Source of the DNA: Brienomyrus brachyistius
Taxonomy: Eukaryota; Chordata; Actinopteri; Osteoglossiformes; Mormyridae
Direction: 5' to 3'
Assembly: GCF_023856365.1 (NCBI RefSeq)
Contig: NC_064542.1
Coordinates: 23,035,838-23,099,837 of the forward strand
DNA: 64,000 nucleotides
Under the pieces are notes generated by a model that saw only the letters and a program-made list of their open reading frames with translations, was not told the DNA's origin and searched no databases. The translations under genes were made by a program, and so were the position numbers. Positions 47,096-64,000 of this stretch are shown piece by piece (within the stretch, counting starts at the first letter, position 1; every line of letters starts with the position of its first letter).

Positions 47096-49040
47096 GGATG
47101 CAGAAGAGAGCAGTATAATGTAAGCACTTCATGTCATTTAGGCCTGTTCATAGCATAAATGGATCCTTTTAGTATAATGATTTGGAGTGGTTGAGATGCA
47201 TCTCATTGCAGTCGGATTGCCAGGTGTTATGTTGGCAAAGCTCTATGCATTGTAAAGCCGCTCGACTACAGATGTTGACACCTCAGCTGTCGTTGTCCTT
47301 CGTCCATAGCTCACCCAGCAATGCCCTGACTGAGTTTTCCGGATTATTGTTTCTAAATTCCTCGTTGATGTTCTGACTTTCCCGACTGAGCGTGTCCATG
47401 TTACACGGTAACACACACCCAACTCGAGCACAGATTTAATTTTTATCATCCTTGGATTACACCTCATTGTTTTGATGATTTCATTTTCGGTTCTGCATTA
47501 CATTTTCAGTGCCTTTTCCACATGAAAACCTTGTTTTTGTAATTGGGCTCTGGTACCATATGTCTTAACCATACCTTTTCCTAAATTTTTTTTCTTGGGC
47601 TTTTGCAGTGTGAAATCGCTTGCAATGAGGTCTGAGGTGATATCCTAATTGTCTTATTTTCTTGGTTAATTCTGGCACTCTGATAGCCCTGCTGTCATTG
47701 AAATATGTTTACAGAAATACATGGATTTGCATGGAAACACATTCACAGTACACTATGATGCATTTTTTCCCCTTTTCTCGTAAAGAGTTGTTTTGTTAAT
47801 TGGATTCTAGCACCTCAAGCCTGAATTTAACTTCTTTCCACAGGGGGTTTGAGGGAACATGGTGTTTTATTCACAGCTGTGGCCTGTATGATCGAATTTG
47901 GCCGCAGAGTTTTGGAACATAAGCTCCTTGTGTGTCTTGCCACGGTAGGGCAGGGGAGCCGGGAGTGATGTGCATGCCTGAAGTGCTTTGAGACCCATGT
48001 GTTTTCAAATTTGAGAAATGGAACAATGCTAGCTTTTGATTCAGAAAAAAACAATGAATGAAGTTTACAATTTCTTTTCCTCGCTTACAATGTCTTTGTT
48101 AGCAGATGGAAGGGGCAAGGCCTTTTGTAAAACTGGATCATTCTGACTGCTTGAAATCCAATATTCCTTCCCTGGGATTAGAAAATAGCATGGTAGCTCT
48201 CAACCAGTAGTTTGGCTTTTCAATTAGACTGCTGTGGTTTGCCTGGAGGATTCATCTGGGTCTCTGCTCCAGGCAAATGAATTGTGTGTTATCTACCACC
48301 CAGGCACCGGGGGGCACTGGTGGACCTCCCGCCTGCTCCCTGGACTTTGCCAGTTGTCTCCTACATAGTGGACCCCATCCCATGTTAGGATCTCTGAGCC
48401 TAGTGTTTTAGCGAACAGCATTTCTTGGTCTGAAATTATCAGCCATTCACACACCATTGACTGTGCCTGTGTCAGATTACATTTTGATTCAGTGGCCAGT
48501 TAGCTGTCAGTTGAAAGTCAGTGTAGTGAGTCTTGTGGCCTGCTTTTTGCTGGGGTGATTTTTTAAACTTTATTTAGAGTAAATTTTTCTTGCACCTAAA
48601 CAGCATAAAGTCAGAACTTTTATATTCAGTGAAAAATGCTTTGGAAGATGTAGAGTGGCTCTCAGGAGATGGCCTACCTGTTGGTGTCTTCAAACAGGTT
48701 CTGCACTCATTCTTTCCAGCCTCGTTCTCTTCAAAAGAGTCTGGAAATGTGGGCAACTTAGGCGGGTGACAGTCGGTAGCCATTTCACGGGCTTTTCTTC
48801 ACTCGGGGTGTGAGGCATTAAACCGAGCTGGCAAGGCCTCGTCCTCCTCTCTGAGCTGGTTGCCCTCCGGAATTGGTTCCTCTGTGCGGTACCCTCAAGG
48901 GAGAAGAGAAAAATTGAATTTCTCCGCCGGTGCCGCTTGAGGCGGGTGAGTGGCTTCGTGCTGCGAGATCTGTGATGCTAAAACTGAGGTAAAAATAAAT
49001 AAATAAGAATTATGACGAAGTGCCAAGAAAGAGGTTTCGT
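47096..49040. other. Gene-free stretch
   Basis: Nothing recognisable beyond ordinary mixed-composition sequence. Confidence 0.45.
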
Positions 49041-49045
49041 CAAAG

Positions 49046-49067
49046 GTGTGTGTGTGTGTGTGTGTGT
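49046..49067. repeat. Short (GT)n run left of the SINE
   Basis: About 11 GT units that end where the SINE tail (CCATCCATCC) begins. They match in kind the long array on the other side of the SINE. Confidence 0.9.
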
Positions 49068-59590
<10,523 letters not shown>

Positions 59591-59649
<59 letters not shown>

Positions 59650-59860
59650 GAGGAAACTCAGTTTTCTAAGAATCTGTGAATGTAATCAAAAAAACTAGTA
59701 ATGCCCAAGGTCTTGCATTTTGTTTTGTTACTTATGGTTAAGGTTAGGACTGGGTGTCAGTTAAGGTTGTGATAGCTGGGATTTGGATTAGAGAAATGAG
59801 TGGACAGTCCTTATGAAGGTAAACAGATTAGGTATCTGTGTGTGCATGCATGACTTCTCT
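59591..59860 (+). repeat. (GT)n plus GT-flanked interspersed repeat, copy 3
   Basis: A (GT)n array at 59591-59649 leads into AATCTGTGAATGTAATC, TTATGGTTAAGGTTAGGA and GAGAAATGAGTGG, closing with TGTGTGTGCATG. Same family and orientation as at 2880-3195. Confidence 0.7.
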
Positions 59861-62394
59861 GGTTGCATGTCAGTCACGATGGAGGACCATTGAGCAGACC
59901 TGTCAGCCTCAAACCCACTCATGTAGGGAGATCTGCAGTTGAGAATTAGGTGGATGCAACAAATAAACTAGGATTAGTGGCTGTTACCTGTGGTTTCACT
60001 GAGATTTGTGGCCTTGGAGCATGAGTGTAAGTGGAGATTTGGAGCTGGAGCCCCAACCCACCTCCCAGTGGTGGCCAATGGCCAACTTGGGGTTGTGTTG
60101 AAATGGCCATATCATTGGATGGCAGCTGATTCAACTTTTTGGTGTCAGTAAGTTCAGTACACATGGATTTTTAAGACTAGTGTATGTTTGAGACTGTATG
60201 TGTTGAGCTATTGCAGGATTTTCTGCCTGCGTGAATATGGTGCTCATTAAGATTTAATCAGTACTTATCCCTCATATGACATACATGCAGAGCTATTAAC
60301 CAGCCGTGCAACGTGCACTTAATAGTGTGATGAATGTCACATGATGACTTATAGATGTTTTAGGATGGAAATCTTCATGCCTGTGTCACCATGCCGGCCG
60401 TACACATAGAATTGGGTAAGGTCGTCACCATGGCTTTTCAGAGGCGCTAGGAAAAGTACATATATTGAGGGGACTGATTTGAGCCGTGTTTCTGTGTTCC
60501 CCCGGCCTTTTTGTTTGCTCGCCCATCTAGGCTTGATCTGCTTGATACACCTGGACCTCATGCTATCGATTTTCCGTACAGAGCACCCTGTGCCAGGTGT
60601 CAGCACAGCAGGGGCTTAATCGGATCGCATTTTATCTGGAACGGCCTGCTTTTGCCTGAGCAGTTTTGTGCGATTAATTGGAAGAGAGTCGGGGAGACTT
60701 CTGATTAAATGTCCGTAATTGTATTGATTGCCACCCCCCCCCCTTAATTTCTTGTACTCCCTGGCAACATTGACAGCTGTCGCACGAGTACCAGGAACAA
60801 AGCAGGATGGCGGTGTGCGAGACAAACTCTCTGGGGTGATAGGGACGGGTGACACCGGTGGCTATGGAAACTAAGAGCCTGTGAGTGGCCGTGACAACCA
60901 TCCCCTGCCGAGGCCCAGCTGAGTGCCGTCAATGGAGCCAGCGACCAGATGGCCTTCACTCTCGTTCTCTTTTTTTGTCCAGTGGTTATTATCCAGCGAC
61001 ATTTGCTGTTGGCACTTGTTCATTCAGCACTGTGCATCCTGCACACACCTCCCCCCCCCTCTCAGCAGCACCTAGTAGGAATGGGGGAATGGATGCCGGA
61101 AGCTTCTACCTTGTTCGGCTGATTATCTAAGATGCTCCACGGTAAGGGAGGTGCTTATTAACCCTGGCATGTGGTCGAAGTAGTGCCATCAGATGTGGGT
61201 TGTCTGTCTTCTCAATTTCCCGCCACTGATGCTAGTGGTGCCCTTGTGTCTGTTTTGAAGGAGCCCCGCTTTGCATGTAGATGTTTTGTTTACTTTTTTT
61301 TTTTTTTTTAACAGCCACTAAATGTTGGTGGAAGTAAAAGCCAATTCTTAAGTCTTTCAGCTGTCTCCGCCGCTCTTCGCATTTGCAGAAACACTCCCAG
61401 TGCCTGCTCACGGTTTTAGATTCAGAGTCCCAGCCCTGTTTGTTGTGGTTTCTGTTACTGAGCCCGTCTCCACCTTCCTGTCTATGAACTTTTTTTTTCC
61501 TGCTCTGAAAAATCAGATTCAACCTCGACTCAGTTTCTAATCTGACGCTTCGCTTAACAGAAGTGCCAGTTTCTCAGAAAGATAGAGGAATTATGCTGCG
61601 TCCTGGGACTGAGCTTGGGCTTATGAAATCTTTCGGGGGCCAAACCAGCTCGCTCCACTTCAGGCTTATCAATATGAGTCCACAATCTTTGCTGAGGAAT
61701 TATATCATGAATAGAGTTCATGAAAAAAACGATCTGCAAGGAAATGGCAGAAATTCATCAGCCATGCTTACCTTTTTGTGAGTAACACTCTTTCGATCAG
61801 GCTCATGAGGTCATACTTCCTAAATAAATCTTTATGCAAGGTAGTCCTAGTGACCCATAGTTCATTTCAGCTAGATAAGATGTTGTATGCTTTATTTGTA
61901 GTTGGTGAACACCAGAGGTAATTTCTGGGCTTTATGTTTTAACGGGATTTATACACCACCTCACGCATCTCCTGTCATTAATAATAATTTGCATGTTTGT
62001 GGCTTCCTGGTTGGAATTTTGGGTAATTTGACCTCAGTAAGTAACCTGGCGGAGTGGTGGAGGTGATAAAGGCCCACCGCGATGATGAGTAAATAAAGAG
62101 AGTAGGTATTTAAGCCGGTTTCACTGCTGTTATCCTCATCATCCATAGTAGGTATGCAGCTTCGAGCCCCAGTCATGTGCCTCATTTGTCGACGTAAATT
62201 GTCTTAAAGCAGCGGTAATCATCTGTGGTCCTGGTGGGCCGTGGCACACGCTAAATTGGCCCAGCTAATGTAATAATTAGCTCAATCGAGCACTTAAGTG
62301 CTGTAGAAGATGCCCGTGAGAATGAAGCAGGCATGAGAATCTCTGTACCATAGCTTTTCTTCTGTCAGGCTGCCATTCGCCTGACTGAGTATGC
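59861..62394. other. Gene-free stretch
   Basis: No exon was recognised. A C-run lies near 60733-60742 and a T-run near 61294-61310. The block 62230-62330 (TAATGTAATAATTAGCTCAA) resembles a conserved element. Confidence 0.45.
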
Positions 62395-62700
62395 GTGCGT
62401 GTAGGTCTTTGACTGTGACTCTGTGTGTGGGTGTGTGTGCCTATGATAAAATCCTATTTATTTTAACCTTATGAGGACTTTTTTTTTTGGTCAGTTTTAT
62501 GGAAAATCTTTGACTGCAATCAAAAAACTAAAAATTCCAAAAGTCTTGCATTTTGTTCGTTTGGGCAGTTTGGGCTGGGTAGAAGTTAAGGTAATGATAT
62601 TGATGATTAGGATTATGCCCATGGAAATGAATGGCGAGTCCTCACAATCATAGGAATATATGAACTGTGTGCATGTGTGTGTGCCCTTATGCTTGTGTAT
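62395..62700 (+). repeat. GT-flanked interspersed repeat, copy 4
   Basis: Landmarks are CTTATGAGGACTTTTT, GACTGCAATCAAAAAACTAA, CCAAAAGTCTTGCATTTTG, CATGGAAATGAATGGCGAG and CCTCACAATCATAGG, with GT-rich sequence on both sides. Confidence 0.65.
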
Positions 62701-64000
62701 GTACGCATGTGTGGCAAACGGAGGGCAGCGCCTTTACCCGTATCGGTGTTTTATCACTGCTTTTTTCCCCTGCCTGTAACAGCTCTGGAGGCAGCCTAAA
62801 TTGAAGCCGGGTATCTCTTACTCACAAGGAAGCAGTTTTGGCTCAGCCAGCAGTCGCTTTCCCATTATGTGGCCTTGCAGTACCAGCTTTGGCACTTTGG
62901 CTTCTGTTACTTCCCATTTTATTCTCTAAATAGGCTGCCCAAACCGAGCCCGGCTCTAAGTCGCAGATGCTGCTGTAAGTATGAGTGTGCGCATGTGTGT
63001 ATTAAAATTCAACTGAATCTGATTTGTCTGTGTGTAGTGTATATACACTTATACAATGCCCCATATTTGTGTGTGTTTAAATATGCGCAACACACATTAC
63101 AACCCTCAGTACATCTGGTTCTTGGTCCTTCCAGAGATCCTGAGTCACAGCTGCTCGTCTCGTCGTCTTGCAGGCATAACATGCCCCTTCAGTAGCACGT
63201 TGACATCAGGATGCTGATGCCCCCTGCTCCCTAATTTGGGTTGTGGAGATGAATGGAGATATGGTCACGCAGCCCGTAAATGGAGTGATCGAGATCTTAT
63301 GCTGTATGAGCCCCTGGTGTGCTTTTCTTCAGCTCTGGTCCTGGTTGTAGCATAAGGATGGTTTGTGTGATTTCTCTGAAGTTCTCTTGAGAATCTGTAG
63401 GCCCTTCCCCTGTGTCACTGTCACATCTGACACTCTTTCCTCAGAATTTTTGTTGTAGTGGCCTTCTTAAGCAAATTAGTAATACAAAGTTAATTAGGCA
63501 TGCCTTTAATCATTCTCTGGCCCTAAAGTAATTTGTTAATTGAAGCAACGAGTGTAGATGAATGCTAATTCATCTCACTAAATTAAGGGGCATGTCAATG
63601 GATTGGAGTGCTGACAAAACACTGCTTTAATTTGATTTCTCTCTAGTGAAAAACAGACGTCTGGTGTCATTGGCTGAAGAAGTCACTCAGTAAGTGCTGA
63701 TAAGAAATGAGCTCACAATGGCAAAACCAGTGCATTCCCCTTACTTCTGGAAGGCTGGAAGTGTGGGGAGATACTGTGGTAAGCTGGGGCTGCACCAGCT
63801 AGTTAGGTGCTTAGGACATTCATTTGCTTTAGGGCGAACTGGCTCTCACGCTAGATGCTAAACCCCATAAACTTTATCATGAGTGGATGCCTGTTCTACT
63901 TTCCTGTGTGTTTCCTTTGTGCTGAGACCTACATCACTGTCTTTTATTCCATTTCCCTCATGAGTTTTTAAGCCCATCTCTGCTCCCAGCCCCTTTCCCC
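62701..64000. other. Gene-free right end of the window
   Basis: No exon was recognised. The block 63440-63700 is a conserved-element candidate and is listed separately. The open frame at 62869-63195 has no recognisable domain. Confidence 0.45.
63440..63700. promoter_or_regulatory. Candidate conserved non-coding element
   Basis: This block has closely spaced GCAAATTAGTAATAC, AAAGTTAATTAGGCATGCC, AATTTGTTAATTG and GATGAATGCTAATTCATC (a near palindrome). It also has TTTAATTTGATT and no repeat or open frame. It is the densest cluster of homeodomain-type sites in the right third of the window. Confidence 0.33.

Noticed and set aside
46918..47127. Proline-rich repeated open frame on the minus strand
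   Set aside because: It is a reading of a 59-bp minisatellite whose unit length is not a multiple of three. It has no start context or homologue that I recognise.

Overview
This is vertebrate nuclear DNA, almost certainly from a teleost fish. The genes have introns with GT/AG borders, the coding density is very low, and there are long (GT)n arrays. Tc1-like, hAT-like, LINE and tRNA-derived SINE repeats of typical fish types are present. I see no prokaryotic, phage or CRISPR features.

Layout. (1) Bases 1-356 are the 3' coding end of a RAB33A-type Rab GTPase, running in from the left. (2) Bases 357-7405 hold its probable 3' UTR, several decayed repeats and unremarkable sequence. (3) Bases 7406-10868 carry a complete five-exon selenoprotein T paralogue (best match in my memory: the fish gene selenot2). 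Its 220-residue protein reads continuously only if an in-frame UGA at 8719-8721 is decoded as selenocysteine. Its probable 3' UTR (to about 12.5 or 13.28 kb) contains a SECIS candidate and DNA-transposon pieces. (4) An internally deleted Tc1-like element lies at 13495-14272. (5) A CpG island at about 14.93-15.72 kb has CRE-like and ETS motifs and a strong splice donor, which looks like the promoter and untranslated first exon of a further + strand gene. (6) From 15.7 to 64 kb I find no convincing coding exon. This stretch could be a very large intron of that gene or intergenic DNA. It has AT-rich, homeodomain-site-rich blocks resembling vertebrate conserved non-coding elements, and many repeats.

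The most structured part of the long stretch is 22.7-27.85 kb. There an old LINE copy was invaded by an hAT-like element, which was itself invaded by a SINE, and separately by a Tc1-like element. Target-site duplications give the order. The SINE and the LINE appear to share their 3' tails, which suggests the SINE was mobilised by this LINE family. Other items are two minisatellites (46 bp and 59 bp units), a set of alternating inverted modules at 17.95-18.21 kb, and a SINE that split a (GT)n array at 49 kb.

The genes do not form a pathway. RAB33A is a Golgi/vesicle Rab and selenoprotein T is an ER redox protein; they are simply neighbours on the same strand. I did not find an undescribed biological system. 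The best leads are the atypical SECIS candidate, the alternating inverted repeat, the nested transposons and the unidentified CpG-island gene.
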